The notes beneath the pieces are model-generated. The model saw only the letters and a program-made list of their open reading frames with translations, was not told the origin of the DNA and did not search any database. From assembly GCA_017547545.1 (NCBI GenBank), contig JAFYPJ010000131.1, forward strand, positions 1 through 36,515: a stretch of DNA of 36,515 bases. Reading direction: 5' to 3'. The position numbers and the translations under genes are program-made. This stretch comes from Clostridia bacterium. Lineage in GTDB: Bacteria > Bacillota > Clostridia > Oscillospirales > CAG-272. Below are positions 21,983 to 31,206 of the stretch, piece after piece. The number at the start of each line of letters is the position of its first letter. The first letter of the stretch is position 1.

Positions 21983-23863
21983 ATGTATACAAAAAAGCGA
22001 AACACGATACAGATCATCGGTCTGGCAGTTTGTATTCTCATAACCGCAGCCGTTGTGTTATTCGCGTTTTTACACAGAACAAATACTAAAAAAGTCTCCG
22101 AAAGTCCGCAGAACAACGATCCCTTGGCAACAGACAAAGAGCTTTACGATCCTATAGGAGATGTTGTAAAAAACGGAAGTGTACAGCAAAGTGTTCCCTA
22201 TATAAATTTCGTATATAAAGATGAAATAGTAAAATTTCAAACTTTGGAATCTGCCAAAACAGAAGGTTTTTCCATTACCTCTGAAGTTTATGACGAAAGC
22301 TGCAGAATAGTACTTGCCAAGGGTTCGGATTCATTTTCAACAAATTGGACAGAAATTACCCAAAAGGTACAAAAGGTTGTAACCGAACCGGGAAATAAGG
22401 GCGGATATTTTTCAAAAAACACAACCGAAAATGCCGATGCACCCCTTTTGCAGCCCTATTACGGTTATATCATATACAAGGGCAAGGATAAATGCCAGCT
22501 TCTTGACTCCAACGGAAATCTGCTTTTGGCATATTTTTCGGGATATGAGCCTGCATATACCGTAACCCTATTCGGATCGCCTCTTTTCAAAAAGGACGGT
22601 AAATACTATTATTATCACGATTCATCGGTTACAAAAGGAGTATTTTACGATCAGATAAATGAAGAAACCTTTGCTACCCTGCCCGAAAATATTCCCACAG
22701 CATATCAGTATCTCAATTTTGACAAGGCATTTTTATATAACTACTATGTAAAAAATGAGGGCAATGAAGCTTTTATTACCGAAACCTCTGCACAAATGCC
22801 CACCGCACCCGGAATGGTGGAATACACAGTAGATGAAAACACCCTACTTGATATACAAACTCCCGAATACAATTACAAAAGATCCCAAACCGGATTATAC
22901 CCCTTTTATACCTTCACCTATACAGACTCCGAAAACCCCGTAGCAGAACAGATCTTCTGGGGTTATATGGATGAAAAAGGGGATGTGGTAATAGAGCCTG
23001 TGTTCAAGGCAGCATATCCTTTTTCGGATGACGGATACGCTGTTGTACTTGATACACACGAGCACCTCTGCACCATTGATGTAAAGGGAAGGATAGTTTA
23101 TAACCCTTACGATCCGCCCTTGTTTATTCCCGAAATGGGTAATAAAAAAATAAGAGATACCTATTATATGCCGGATACCTACGGTACAGAAAATACGGGT
23201 ATGTTCAGAATAGACAACGGCCATGTGCTGATGCGCAGAAGGCTTGTGGATACAGAAAGCGGATATCTTATAAAACGCGAAACAAGAGTTGTAATATCCG
23301 CAGAAGGGCAGTATCTTAATTACCCAAACGATTATAATCTTATATCCTACAGTAACGGAATGCTTTTACTTGAAAAGGACGGGCTGTACGGATATATGAA
23401 CTATCTTGGGGAATGGGTAATAGAGCCCGTTTACAGATATGCCCTGCCATTTTCGGAAGGCCTGGCTGTTGTAGGCTACCGCCCCGATAAATTAGGTATG
23501 ATAAATACAAAGGGTGAGCTTGTTATGCCCTATATGTATTCAGTTCTTCTTTCCTGTAGCGGCGGTATGATATGCGCCTATGAAAATGAAAACGGTTGGA
23601 CAGTTTACAATAAGGTAAGTACTGCTGCCGATACCAAGGACTTTGTAAGTCCCATGCTTACACTTAAATACAGAGCAATTGCCGAGGTAAAGCAGCAATA
23701 TGCACTTTATTTAAAGGAAGAAGAGGAAAAGAAAAAGCAACAGGAAGAACAAAACAAGCCTCAGCCCGAAACAAATAACGATCCCCAAACAGAAATCAAA
23801 CCCGAAACACAAAAACCGGAAGAAACCGATCCCAAACCCGAAGAAACAACACAAGGAGAATAA
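21983..23863 (+). CDS. membrane-anchored WG-repeat protein with charged C-terminal tail
   Basis: A 626-residue protein. Residues 1-8 are basic, 9-30 form one membrane helix without a clear cleavage site, and the rest is probably outside the cell. WG (KWG) repeats are visible: WGYMDEKGDVVIEPVFKAA followed by PFSDDGYAVV, and YGYMNYLGEWVIEPVYRYA followed by PFSEGLAVV; earlier segments look like degenerate copies. Such repeats form beta-propeller-like binding domains of unknown ligand. The last 60 residues are a Lys/Glu/Gln coiled segment, then a Pro/Thr/Glu tail typical of cell-wall-spanning regions. A strong AAAAGGAGG lies 7 nt upstream. mnmG starts 1 nt after its stop, so the two are probably co-transcribed. 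Confidence 0.75.
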   Translation: MYTKKRNTIQIIGLAVCILITAAVVLFAFLHRTNTKKVSESPQNNDPLATDKELYDPIGDVVKNGSVQQSVPYINFVYKDEIVKFQTLESAKTEGFSITSEVYDESCRIVLAKGSDSFSTNWTEITQKVQKVVTEPGNKGGYFSKNTTENADAPLLQPYYGYIIYKGKDKCQLLDSNGNLLLAYFSGYEPAYTVTLFGSPLFKKDGKYYYYHDSSVTKGVFYDQINEETFATLPENIPTAYQYLNFDKAFLYNYYVKNEGNEAFITETSAQMPTAPGMVEYTVDENTLLDIQTPEYNYKRSQTGLYPFYTFTYTDSENPVAEQIFWGYMDEKGDVVIEPVFKAAYPFSDDGYAVVLDTHEHLCTIDVKGRIVYNPYDPPLFIPEMGNKKIRDTYYMPDTYGTENTGMFRIDNGHVLMRRRLVDTESGYLIKRETRVVISAEGQYLNYPNDYNLISYSNGMLLLEKDGLYGYMNYLGEWVIEPVYRYALPFSEGLAVVGYRPDKLGMINTKGELVMPYMYSVLLSCSGGMICAYENENGWTVYNKVSTAADTKDFVSPMLTLKYRAIAEVKQQYALYLKEEEEKKKQQEEQNKPQPETNNDPQTEIKPETQKPEETDPKPEETTQGE

Positions 23864-23864
23864 A

Positions 23865-25742
23865 ATGAGCTACTACGCAGGGGAAGCCGATATAGCGGTA
23901 ATCGGTGCAGGTCATGCAGGAATAGAAGCAGGTCTTGCAGGAGCGCGCCTTGGTCTTAACACCCTTGTTTTTACAATAAATTTAGATGCGGTGGGCAACC
24001 TTCCCTGTAATCCCTCTATCGGAGGTACGGGCAAAGGACAGCTTGTTCACGAAATAGATGCCATGGGCGGAGAAATGGGCAAAGCTGCCGATAAGGTTAC
24101 TTTGCAATCAAGAATTCTTAACCGCGGAAAAGGGCCTGCAGTCCATTCCTCCCGTATTCAGGCAGACCGAAGAAAATATCAGAATATAATGAAGCACACC
24201 CTTGAAAATACAAAAAATCTCCGTCTTATTCAGGCAGAGGTTATAAGGGTTGGTATAGAAAACAGCAGAGTTACGGAGGTAGAAACTGCCTTTGGTGCTG
24301 TATGGAAGATAAAGGCTTGTATCATCTGCTCCGGCACATACCTCAACGGTAGAGTTATAACCGGTGATACATCATATATTTCCGGTCCGGACGGAATGCT
24401 TGCCGCAACCCATCTTACCGCCTCTCTTGAAAAAGAGGGGGTTCGTTTCATGCGTTTCAAAACCGGAACACCCGCCCGTGTACATAAGGACAGTATTGAT
24501 TTTACAGAGCTTGAAGTACAAAACGGCGATGAGGATATACACCCTTATTCCAAAGACACAAATAATGAAGAGTTTGCCAAAATTCCGCAAATACCTTGCC
24601 ATGTGGTATATACCAATGCAAAAACCCATGAGATAATCCGTTCAAATCTTGACAAAAGCCCCCTTTATTCGGGTAAAATCAAGGGAACAGGCCCCCGTTA
24701 CTGCCCTTCTATTGAGGACAAGGTAGTTCGTTTTGCAGATAAAGATCGCCATCAGCTCTTTATTGAGCCCATGGGCGAGGATACAAAGGAAATGTATATT
24801 CAAGGCTTTTCTTCATCAATGCCGGAAGAGGTACAGATGCAAATGCTTCGTTCCCTTCAGGGCTTTGAAAACGCGCAGGTTATGAGAACCGCTTATGCTA
24901 TTGAATATGACTGTATTGATCCAACCCAGCTTTATCCTACCCTTGAATTCAAGGATATTTCCGGTCTTTACGGTGCAGGTCAGTTTAACGGTTCCTCAGG
25001 CTATGAGGAGGCTGCCGCACAGGGCCTTGTGGCAGGTATAAATGCCGCACTTAAAATAAAGGGCGAAAAAGAGCTTATACTTCCCAGAAGCAGTTCCTAT
25101 ATAGGAACTCTTATAGATGACCTTGTTACCAAAGGCACAAATGAACCCTACCGTATGATGACAAGCCGTTCAGAATACCGTTTGCTTCTGCGCCAGGATA
25201 ATGCAGATAAAAGACTGTGCGAATACGGTTTGAGTACCGGTCTTTTGCCCAAGGAAAGATATGAACGGGTACAGAAAAAGTATGAGGAGATAGAAAAGGA
25301 AAAGCAGAGAATGGAATCAACCGTTATCTCTCCCCTTGTGGCAAACCCTCTGCTTGAAAGATATGAAACCGCCCCCGTAAAATCGGGAGTGAAATTAGCA
25401 GAGCTGCTGCGCCGTCCTCAGCTTGATTACGAGGCATTAAAAGAGATAGACCAAAACCGCGTGCCACTTGACAGGGAGGTTATAGAAACTGCGGCAATAG
25501 AGATAAAATATGACGGTTATATCCGCCGTCAGCTCTCGGAAGCAAAGAAGCAGGAAGGTCTTGAAGCAAAGGCTTTGCCCGAAGATATTGATTATAATGA
25601 AATCAAGGGTTTAAGACTTGAAGCAAGGCAGAAGCTGAATGCAATAAGACCGAAAAATATCGGTCAGGCTCAAGGAATTTCAGGAGTAAGTCCTGCTGAT
25701 ATTTCCGTACTTATCATCACCCTTTGGGGAGGAAACAAATAA
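23865..25742 (+). CDS. mnmG: tRNA uridine-5-carboxymethylaminomethyl modification enzyme MnmG (GidA)
   Basis: A 625-residue FAD-dependent enzyme that, with MnmE, builds the cmnm5 group on wobble U34 of tRNAs. The FAD motif G14-x-G16-x2-G19 sits in AVIGAGHAGIEAG. Family blocks CNPSIGGTGKGQLVHEIDA, GPAVHSSRIQADR, GQFNGSSGYEEAAAQG and MTSRSEYRLLLRQDNAD are all present. AAGGAG lies just upstream, inside the end of the WG-protein gene. The stop codon overlaps the rsmG start (TAATG). mnmE is not in the window. Confidence 0.97.
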   Translation: MSYYAGEADIAVIGAGHAGIEAGLAGARLGLNTLVFTINLDAVGNLPCNPSIGGTGKGQLVHEIDAMGGEMGKAADKVTLQSRILNRGKGPAVHSSRIQADRRKYQNIMKHTLENTKNLRLIQAEVIRVGIENSRVTEVETAFGAVWKIKACIICSGTYLNGRVITGDTSYISGPDGMLAATHLTASLEKEGVRFMRFKTGTPARVHKDSIDFTELEVQNGDEDIHPYSKDTNNEEFAKIPQIPCHVVYTNAKTHEIIRSNLDKSPLYSGKIKGTGPRYCPSIEDKVVRFADKDRHQLFIEPMGEDTKEMYIQGFSSSMPEEVQMQMLRSLQGFENAQVMRTAYAIEYDCIDPTQLYPTLEFKDISGLYGAGQFNGSSGYEEAAAQGLVAGINAALKIKGEKELILPRSSSYIGTLIDDLVTKGTNEPYRMMTSRSEYRLLLRQDNADKRLCEYGLSTGLLPKERYERVQKKYEEIEKEKQRMESTVISPLVANPLLERYETAPVKSGVKLAELLRRPQLDYEALKEIDQNRVPLDREVIETAAIEIKYDGYIRRQLSEAKKQEGLEAKALPEDIDYNEIKGLRLEARQKLNAIRPKNIGQAQGISGVSPADISVLIITLWGGNK

Positions 25743-26464
25743 TGAGCTTTTGTGAAAAATATTTTGAGATAATGGATAAGAATTTCCCCGATAAGCGTTA
25801 TTCTACCGATGAGCTTGCAGGAAAATTTGAAATACTTTACAACGAGCTTGTTGCCTTTAATGAAAAGGTAAATCTTACAGCTGTTACCGATATTGAAGGA
25901 GTAATAGCCAAGCATTTTGCCGATTCGCTTTTGATAGAAGAATATATTCCCGAAGGCTCAGAAGTTATTGATGTGGGCTGCGGAGGAGGATTTCCCACTC
26001 TGCCTCTGGCAATAGTAAGAAAAGATTTGGAAATAACTGCCCTTGATTCCACACAAAAAAAGCTGAATTTTGTTTCGGAAATGGCGCAAAAGCTTTCTCT
26101 TAATGTCAGCGTTCTCTGCGCAAGAGCTGAGGAAACCGCAAGAAAAGACGAATATCGGGAAAGCTTTGATGTATGCGTTGCAAGAGCTGTTGCAAGACTC
26201 AATATTCTTTCCGAGCTTTGTATACCCCTGGTTAAAAAGGGAGGACTTTTTATTTCCTGCAAAGCGGCAATAGGCGAGGAAGAATACCGTGAGGCAAAAA
26301 ACGGAACCGAGCTTCTCGGCGCAAAAACAAAAAATACCTTCACCCCTATACTCCATACTGTTACAGAGGAACAAAAAAGAAGCATATTTATTTTTGAAAA
26401 GGTAGAACATACCCCTCAAAAATATCCCCGTCAGTATGCAAAAATAACAAAAAAACCCTTGTAA
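25742..26464 (+). CDS. rsmG: 16S rRNA (guanine-527 N7)-methyltransferase RsmG (GidB)
   Basis: A 240-residue Rossmann-fold SAM methyltransferase that modifies G527 of 16S rRNA. NLTAVTD (44-50), HFADSL (58-63) and the SAM motif DVGCGGGFPTLPLA (77-90) are characteristic. CVARAV near residue 138 and CKA near 178 are further family marks. The ATG overlaps the mnmG stop by one base, with GGGAGG about 9 nt before it. mnmG-rsmG adjacency is classical. Confidence 0.96.
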   Translation: MSFCEKYFEIMDKNFPDKRYSTDELAGKFEILYNELVAFNEKVNLTAVTDIEGVIAKHFADSLLIEEYIPEGSEVIDVGCGGGFPTLPLAIVRKDLEITALDSTQKKLNFVSEMAQKLSLNVSVLCARAEETARKDEYRESFDVCVARAVARLNILSELCIPLVKKGGLFISCKAAIGEEEYREAKNGTELLGAKTKNTFTPILHTVTEEQKRSIFIFEKVEHTPQKYPRQYAKITKKPL

Positions 26465-26465
26465 A

Positions 26466-26494
26466 TTGACATGCCGTATAAAATATGGTACTAT
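26466..26494 (+). promoter_or_regulatory. SigA promoter with extended -10 for the DUF1934-holA run
   Basis: TTGACA (26466-26471) is followed after 17 nt by TACTAT (26489-26494), which is preceded by TGG as an extended -10. It begins 2 nt after the rsmG stop and drives the DUF1934, holA, RNase M5-like and gtrA-like genes. Confidence 0.75.
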
Positions 26495-26527
26495 ATTATA
26501 AATATTCTCCCATAATGAGGAACAAAA

Positions 26528-27025
26528 ATGACCGAAAAAAAAGTTAGAGTTAAGATATATTCAAGAATAACCGACCTTTCCGCAATAAACATGGCAGAAA
26601 AGGTTCTTGGGCAAGAGGGTGCAATAAATGCATCCGAGGATGATATAATAGAATACTCAACCGACGGTAAGATCGTTGAAAAAGGGGATGTTTTGGAGCT
26701 TTCCTATGAAGAAAGTGTAGAAATGGGTATGGAAAACACCCTTACCACCCTTATTTTTAAAAAGGATTTTCCCAATACCGTAACCATGGCGCGTACGGGC
26801 GAAAATGCCGCAGGTCTTATTTTCAGCGATACACAAAAGCGTCAGCCCTGCTCCTACAATGTTGGAGGATACGCTTTTAATTTCTGTATATACACAAGAA
26901 AAATAGAAAACCTTGTAACCCTTAAAGGTGGAACACTTATTTTAGATTATGTTATTGAGATACAGGGTGTAAAAACACAGCGCAACCGTTTTGAAATAAA
27001 GGTTGATGAAATGAGAAATTACTGA
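26528..27025 (+). CDS. DUF1934 (YwiB-like) beta-barrel protein
   Basis: A 165-residue soluble protein matching the DUF1934/YwiB family of small lipocalin-like beta barrels. Supporting segments are LELSYEESVEMGMENTLTTL, TMARTGENAAGLIF, and the late GGTLILDYVIEIQG. The family is widespread in Firmicutes, often near argS or housekeeping genes, with no established function. GAGGAA lies about 6 nt before the ATG. holA begins 1 nt after its stop, so the pair is translated together. Confidence 0.8.
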   Translation: MTEKKVRVKIYSRITDLSAINMAEKVLGQEGAINASEDDIIEYSTDGKIVEKGDVLELSYEESVEMGMENTLTTLIFKKDFPNTVTMARTGENAAGLIFSDTQKRQPCSYNVGGYAFNFCIYTRKIENLVTLKGGTLILDYVIEIQGVKTQRNRFEIKVDEMRNY

Positions 27026-27026
27026 T

Positions 27027-28073
27027 ATGGAAATTTTAGATTCCGTTAAATTCAGAGCCGCGGCAAAGCAGGAGCTTTCGGGAGCATATCTTTTCTTTGG
27101 AGAAGAGGAGTATCTGAAGCATTCCTGCCTTGAAATTGCCCGAAAAAGTGTTTTGGGGGACAATATCGGGGATTCCTTTAACCATATACGGTTGGATGAA
27201 GAAAACTTTTCCTGTGATGCCCTTGAAAATGCAATTATTTCTCTTCCCGTTTTCAGTGATAAAAAATTGGTTGAGATACACAGCATAAATCTTAATTCCA
27301 TGAAGGAAAAGGAGATAGAGGAGCTTTGCTCTACCCTTTCGATGACAGAGGATAATCCCGAAACTGTATTGATCCTTTATGCTGCCCCCTTTGAGCTGGA
27401 TGCAGGTGATGCCCGCCGCCCCTCAAAATTGCTGACCTCCCTTGCAAGAGTGCTTATCCCGGTAGGTTTTGAAAAACAGAGCCGCGAAAAGCTTGTAAAG
27501 TGGGTGATTTCCCACTTTAACCACAACAAAGTAGCATGCTCAAAGGATATGGCTTTACTTCTTTTAGATACATGCGGCCATGATATGTATGCCCTTTCGG
27601 GTGAAATAGAAAAGCTGTGTGCCTATATTCTTCAAGACAAAAGAAATGAGCTTTCGGCAGCGGATATATCTTTGCTTGCAACAAAAAACAAGGAAATAGG
27701 CGAATATGACTTCAGCAATGCCATTCTGCAAAAAAACACGGAAAAGGCATTTTATATCCTTTCAAAGTATGAAATGGAGGATAAAAGCGGCAAAGAGGTA
27801 AACCTTACCTTAGGAAGCATTATCCGCATATTCACTTCTCTTTATAAGATCTCCCTTCTGGATAAAAAAGGAATGAGAGACGATGAAATTGCAAAGGAAC
27901 TGAAAATGAATTCCTATCAATGCTCCCTTTACCGCAAAAACCTTGGGAGAAGAACCCCTGAGGAGCTTGAAAGAATTCTTCTTTTATGCCGTGAGGCAGA
28001 TGCGCAGCTTAAAATAGGTGCGCAAAAAGGCTACGTGGTTCTTTCTAAACTTATTGTAGGTGCGGCAAGATGA
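27027..28073 (+). CDS. holA: DNA polymerase III delta subunit
   Basis: A 348-residue clamp-loader subunit that opens the beta clamp on DNA. The N-terminal AAA+-like domain begins with GAYLFFGEEEYLK. KLVEI and VLILYAAP match the central beta strands. The helical C-terminal domain includes LGSIIRIFTSLYKI and ends SKLIVGAAR. As usual for delta, there is no working Walker A motif. The start lies 1 nt after DUF1934; the stop overlaps the next gene by 4 nt (ATGA). Confidence 0.93.
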   Translation: MEILDSVKFRAAAKQELSGAYLFFGEEEYLKHSCLEIARKSVLGDNIGDSFNHIRLDEENFSCDALENAIISLPVFSDKKLVEIHSINLNSMKEKEIEELCSTLSMTEDNPETVLILYAAPFELDAGDARRPSKLLTSLARVLIPVGFEKQSREKLVKWVISHFNHNKVACSKDMALLLLDTCGHDMYALSGEIEKLCAYILQDKRNELSAADISLLATKNKEIGEYDFSNAILQKNTEKAFYILSKYEMEDKSGKEVNLTLGSIIRIFTSLYKISLLDKKGMRDDEIAKELKMNSYQCSLYRKNLGRRTPEELERILLLCREADAQLKIGAQKGYVVLSKLIVGAAR

Positions 28074-28651
28074 GTGAAAAGCTGATCATAACAAAACCCA
28101 TAATAGTTGAAGGGAAATACGATAAAATAAAGCTCGACTCTATATGCACCGCACAGGTTATCACCACAAAGGGCTTTGGAGTATTTAAAAGCAACGAAAC
28201 AAAGGATTTTTTAAAAAGAGTTGCCGAAAAAACCGAAATAATTGTTCTTTGTGACAGCGACGGTGCAGGAAGAGTTATAAGAAACCATATAAAATCCTTT
28301 TTGCCTGCGGAAAAGCTCATCCATTTATATATTCCGGATATAGAGGGCAAGGAAAAAAGGAAAATTGCCCCCTCCAAGGCAGGAACTCTCGGAGTTGAGG
28401 GCATCAATGCGGAAATTTTAAGAAAACTGTTGCTTCCCTATGCACAGGATTCGTCATATATCCCCGAAAGTGCGGGAATTACAAAGCTTGATCTGTATAA
28501 TGACGGTCTTTTGGGCGGTACAAACAGCCATGAAAAAAGACTTGCACTGCAAAAAAAATTAAAACTGCCAAAGGAGCTTTCAAGCTCAGCATTTCTTGAT
28601 GCCTTAAATCTTATATGCAGTTACAACGAATACAAGGAGTTGGTAAAATGA
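28070..28651 (+). CDS. toprim-DUF4093 protein, ribonuclease M5-like
   Basis: A 193-residue protein with an N-terminal toprim domain: VEGK with catalytic Glu14, and LCDSDGAG with Asp62 and Asp64. A C-terminal DUF4093-like segment (DLYNDGLLGGTNSHEKR) follows. This is the layout of RNase M5 (RnmV), which matures 5S rRNA in Firmicutes. The sequence departs from the classical RNase M5 at TTKG, where TNG is usual, so orthology is probable but not certain. The usual partner ksgA is not adjacent. It overlaps holA by 4 nt and the next gene by 4 nt. Confidence 0.75.
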   Translation: MSEKLIITKPIIVEGKYDKIKLDSICTAQVITTKGFGVFKSNETKDFLKRVAEKTEIIVLCDSDGAGRVIRNHIKSFLPAEKLIHLYIPDIEGKEKRKIAPSKAGTLGVEGINAEILRKLLLPYAQDSSYIPESAGITKLDLYNDGLLGGTNSHEKRLALQKKLKLPKELSSSAFLDALNLICSYNEYKELVK

Positions 28652-29205
28652 AAGCAATGAAAAAAGAATCTGTAGGAGAATTTATAAGATACCTTATTAT
28701 AGGTTTTTCAAACACGGGTATAAATTGGGCAGTTAATGCTCTTTTAAATGAGCTTACTCCCTTGGGAGGCTTTTCGCTTGGTGCAACTATAGCATCGGTT
28801 ATTGCATGGATCATCTCAACAATGTTCTTTGCATTCTGGATGTATAAATTCTTTGTTTTCAAAAGTAAAAGCCTTGCTGCAGGCATACTTTGGACAGAAT
28901 TTGCCGGATTTACCTCTGCCCGTCTTCTCACCCTCGGTGTTGAGGCTCTCATAATGTTTATCGGTTGTACAGCCCTTGGCTTTGACCATGATGTCAACAT
29001 TGCCCTTTCAAGAGTTATCGAAGGTAATACCAAAGTGTTCTTTGATTTCACCCTTGGCGAAAGATATTTCGTTAAGCTTGTTGCCTGTGCTGTAGTAACC
29101 GTAATCAATTATATTTTCAGTAAACTGGTCATATTCAAAAAGGGACAGCGTCTTTCTAACGAAGAGGATCACAGAGATGAAGGAGAAGCCGTAATAAAGG
29201 ATTAA
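28648..29205 (+). CDS. GtrA-family four-helix membrane protein
   Basis: A 185-residue integral membrane protein with four predicted helices at about 12-34, 43-66, 80-105 and 138-162 and a charged C-terminal tail. The opening FIRYLIIGFSNTGINWAVN and the mid-motif FWMYKFFVFKSK are typical of GtrA, thought to flip polyprenyl-linked sugars or to help surface glycosylation. The ATG at 28648 overlaps the upstream stop (ATGA) and has AAGGAG 8 nt before it. No glycosyltransferase is adjacent, so its substrate is open. Its stop codon overlaps that of the convergent lipoprotein gene. Confidence 0.82.
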   Translation: MKAMKKESVGEFIRYLIIGFSNTGINWAVNALLNELTPLGGFSLGATIASVIAWIISTMFFAFWMYKFFVFKSKSLAAGILWTEFAGFTSARLLTLGVEALIMFIGCTALGFDHDVNIALSRVIEGNTKVFFDFTLGERYFVKLVACAVVTVINYIFSKLVIFKKGQRLSNEEDHRDEGEAVIKD

Positions 29206-29708
29206 CATATTTTACTGCAAATCTCCACAGCAAAAGAAATATCCTCTCCCGCAATCAAAAAAATATAATTTCCCTTTGAAAAAACCTCACATTCTTTTAC
29301 CTTTTCACAAAGAAATTCTGAAGAATTGGGATTGATCTCAGGTGTTAAAAGCATCTTTTTTCTGCGGTTGAGCATACGCTCCACAGTATCCCTTTCGGAA
29401 CGGTATTTGGTTTTGAATATATGAAGCTCGTTTATTTCTGTTCCTTTTGAAATATAAATAGCGTAGCTTTCAATAACTTCAAGCTCTTTGGGTACTTCTT
29501 CGTTTTCATAGTAAAGTGCGCCCAATTCGCTTTGGGAAATATAGCTTTCGCTTGATTCCTGCGCCCGGCTTGTATATAAAAATCCGTCCGGCAAGCTTAC
29601 ACCCTTATCAAAAAATCTCTGCATTATTTCCAAAGCACTTTCAGGACTTTGAGCGCACGAAAAGAGAATAAGGCAAAAGGATAATATAATTATAATTTTT
29701 CGGTTCAT
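29202..29708 (-). CDS. small lipoprotein, possibly DUF4358-like
   Basis: A 168-residue exported protein. Residues 1-17 are a basic, hydrophobic signal peptide, and the lipobox LFS-C gives a lipidated Cys18. The mature part is alpha/beta with ESYAIYISKGTEINELHIFKTKY, then a charged helix (RDTVERMLNRRKK), then a last strand (GNYIFLIAGE). This pattern resembles the DUF4358 lipoproteins of clostridia, but I am not certain. GGGAGG lies 5 nt before the ATG. It is convergent with the GtrA gene, sharing TTAA as both stops, and divergent from the RACo-like gene 48 nt away. Confidence 0.7.
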   Translation of the reverse strand: MNRKIIIILSFCLILFSCAQSPESALEIMQRFFDKGVSLPDGFLYTSRAQESSESYISQSELGALYYENEEVPKELEVIESYAIYISKGTEINELHIFKTKYRSERDTVERMLNRRKKMLLTPEINPNSSEFLCEKVKECEVFSKGNYIFLIAGEDISFAVEICSKIC

Positions 29709-29756
29709 TGCAACCTCCCGTATGGGGATTATCTATACATATATATGAGGAAAAAG

Positions 29757-31190
29757 ATGAAATATTACAAATGCCGAAAAGAAGATATCGGCAAAAGTGT
29801 ACTTGAAATACTGATCTCGGAAGGCGAGCTTCTTCCCGAAACACCCTGTGGTGGCAAAGGTAACTGCGGCAAATGCCGTATGAAATTAAAAGGAAACATT
29901 TGCCCTGCTTCAGACAGTGAAAAAGCTCTTTTAAAAGAAGAACAAAAGGATGGAATCCGTCTTATATGCATGGCAAGGGCAGAGGGAGATTTTGAGTACG
30001 AAGAAATAAAGAATGAATCTTCAGCAAAAATACAAACCGATTATTATTGCAAAGAAACAGAAATCAAAAACCGCAACAGCCTTTTGGCAATAGATATAGG
30101 CACAACCACCGTTGCAATGTATAAAATTGAAAATGGCAGCATTTATGAAAAGACAAGCTTTTTGAATCCGCAGCGCATTCACGGTGCCGATGTTATTTCC
30201 CGGCTTGTTTATGCAAGTCAAGGCGGCGAGGATAGTTTGAAAAATGAAATATGTAACGCCATAACGAAAAACTGTGAAAAGGAATTTGATCATGCCGTTA
30301 TTTGCGGCAATACCGCTATGGAACATTTTCTTTGCGGCAAGGATTCATCCGGAATTGCAAAATTACCCTTTATTCCCGCCACACTTTTCGGTGAAAACTA
30401 TTCCTTTGATTTTTGCAAAAACACTTTTATAGCTCCTTGTATTGCCGCATATGTGGGTGGAGATATAACCCTTGGAATGTTGGCGGCAGAGCTTGACAAA
30501 GAGAAGGAGATCACCCTTTATATAGATATTGGTACAAACGGAGAAATTGCCTTAAAAAAAGGTGAAAAAATTCTTTGCTGTGCGGCTGCCGCAGGCCCCG
30601 CCTTTGAGGGAGGAAATATCGAATTCGGTATGACCGCAACCAAAGGTGCCGTTGAAAGGGTATATGCAGAAAATAACACCTACCGCTATAATACCGTTGG
30701 GGATTCTGAACCCGAAGGAATATGCGGTTCAGGGCTTATAGACGCGGCAGCGGTATTCCTTGAGCTTGAGCTTATGGATGAAACGGGCAGACTTTGTGAG
30801 GATAAATATTATTTCGGAGAAAAGGTATTTATATCTCAAAAGGATATTCGTAACCTTCAAAGTGCAAAGGCGGCAATAGCCGCAGGAATACGAACCCTTT
30901 GTTATGAAATGAATTGCAAGGTTTCGGATATAGAAAAAGTAATAATCGCAGGAGGCTTCGGCACTCATATAAATACCGATTCAGCTTTACAAATCGGACT
31001 TATCCCCTATGAATTCAAAGGGAAAACCGAATCTTTGGGGAATCTTGCGGGATTGGGCGCAGTATTACTTTGCTTAAACAATGATAAAGAAAGACTGAAC
31101 ACTCTTTTGAAAAATGTTGAGTATACAGAGCTTTCCGGTAATAAAAAATTCAATGAATATTATATAGAAGAAATGATGTTTGAATATTGA
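29757..31190 (+). CDS. RACo/RamA-like ASKHA protein with [2Fe-2S] domain
   Basis: A 477-residue protein. The N-terminal ferredoxin-like domain has C31-x5-C37-x2-C40 and C71, a plant-type [2Fe-2S] ligand set. The rest is an ASKHA ATPase with LAIDIGTTTVAMY, LYIDIGTNGEI, GICGSGLIDAAA and IIAGGFGTHIN motifs, as in RACo, RamA and other DUF4445 proteins. Those use ATP to drive electrons into Co(II) corrinoid proteins to reactivate them. It is shorter than typical RACo (about 600 residues). The ATG at 29757 has GAGG 6 nt before it; an in-frame ATG at 29745 overlaps that site. No corrinoid protein or methyltransferase is in the window. Confidence 0.85.
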   Translation: MKYYKCRKEDIGKSVLEILISEGELLPETPCGGKGNCGKCRMKLKGNICPASDSEKALLKEEQKDGIRLICMARAEGDFEYEEIKNESSAKIQTDYYCKETEIKNRNSLLAIDIGTTTVAMYKIENGSIYEKTSFLNPQRIHGADVISRLVYASQGGEDSLKNEICNAITKNCEKEFDHAVICGNTAMEHFLCGKDSSGIAKLPFIPATLFGENYSFDFCKNTFIAPCIAAYVGGDITLGMLAAELDKEKEITLYIDIGTNGEIALKKGEKILCCAAAAGPAFEGGNIEFGMTATKGAVERVYAENNTYRYNTVGDSEPEGICGSGLIDAAAVFLELELMDETGRLCEDKYYFGEKVFISQKDIRNLQSAKAAIAAGIRTLCYEMNCKVSDIEKVIIAGGFGTHINTDSALQIGLIPYEFKGKTESLGNLAGLGAVLLCLNNDKERLNTLLKNVEYTELSGNKKFNEYYIEEMMFEY

Positions 31191-31206
31191 GAAAGGATAT
31201 AAATTT

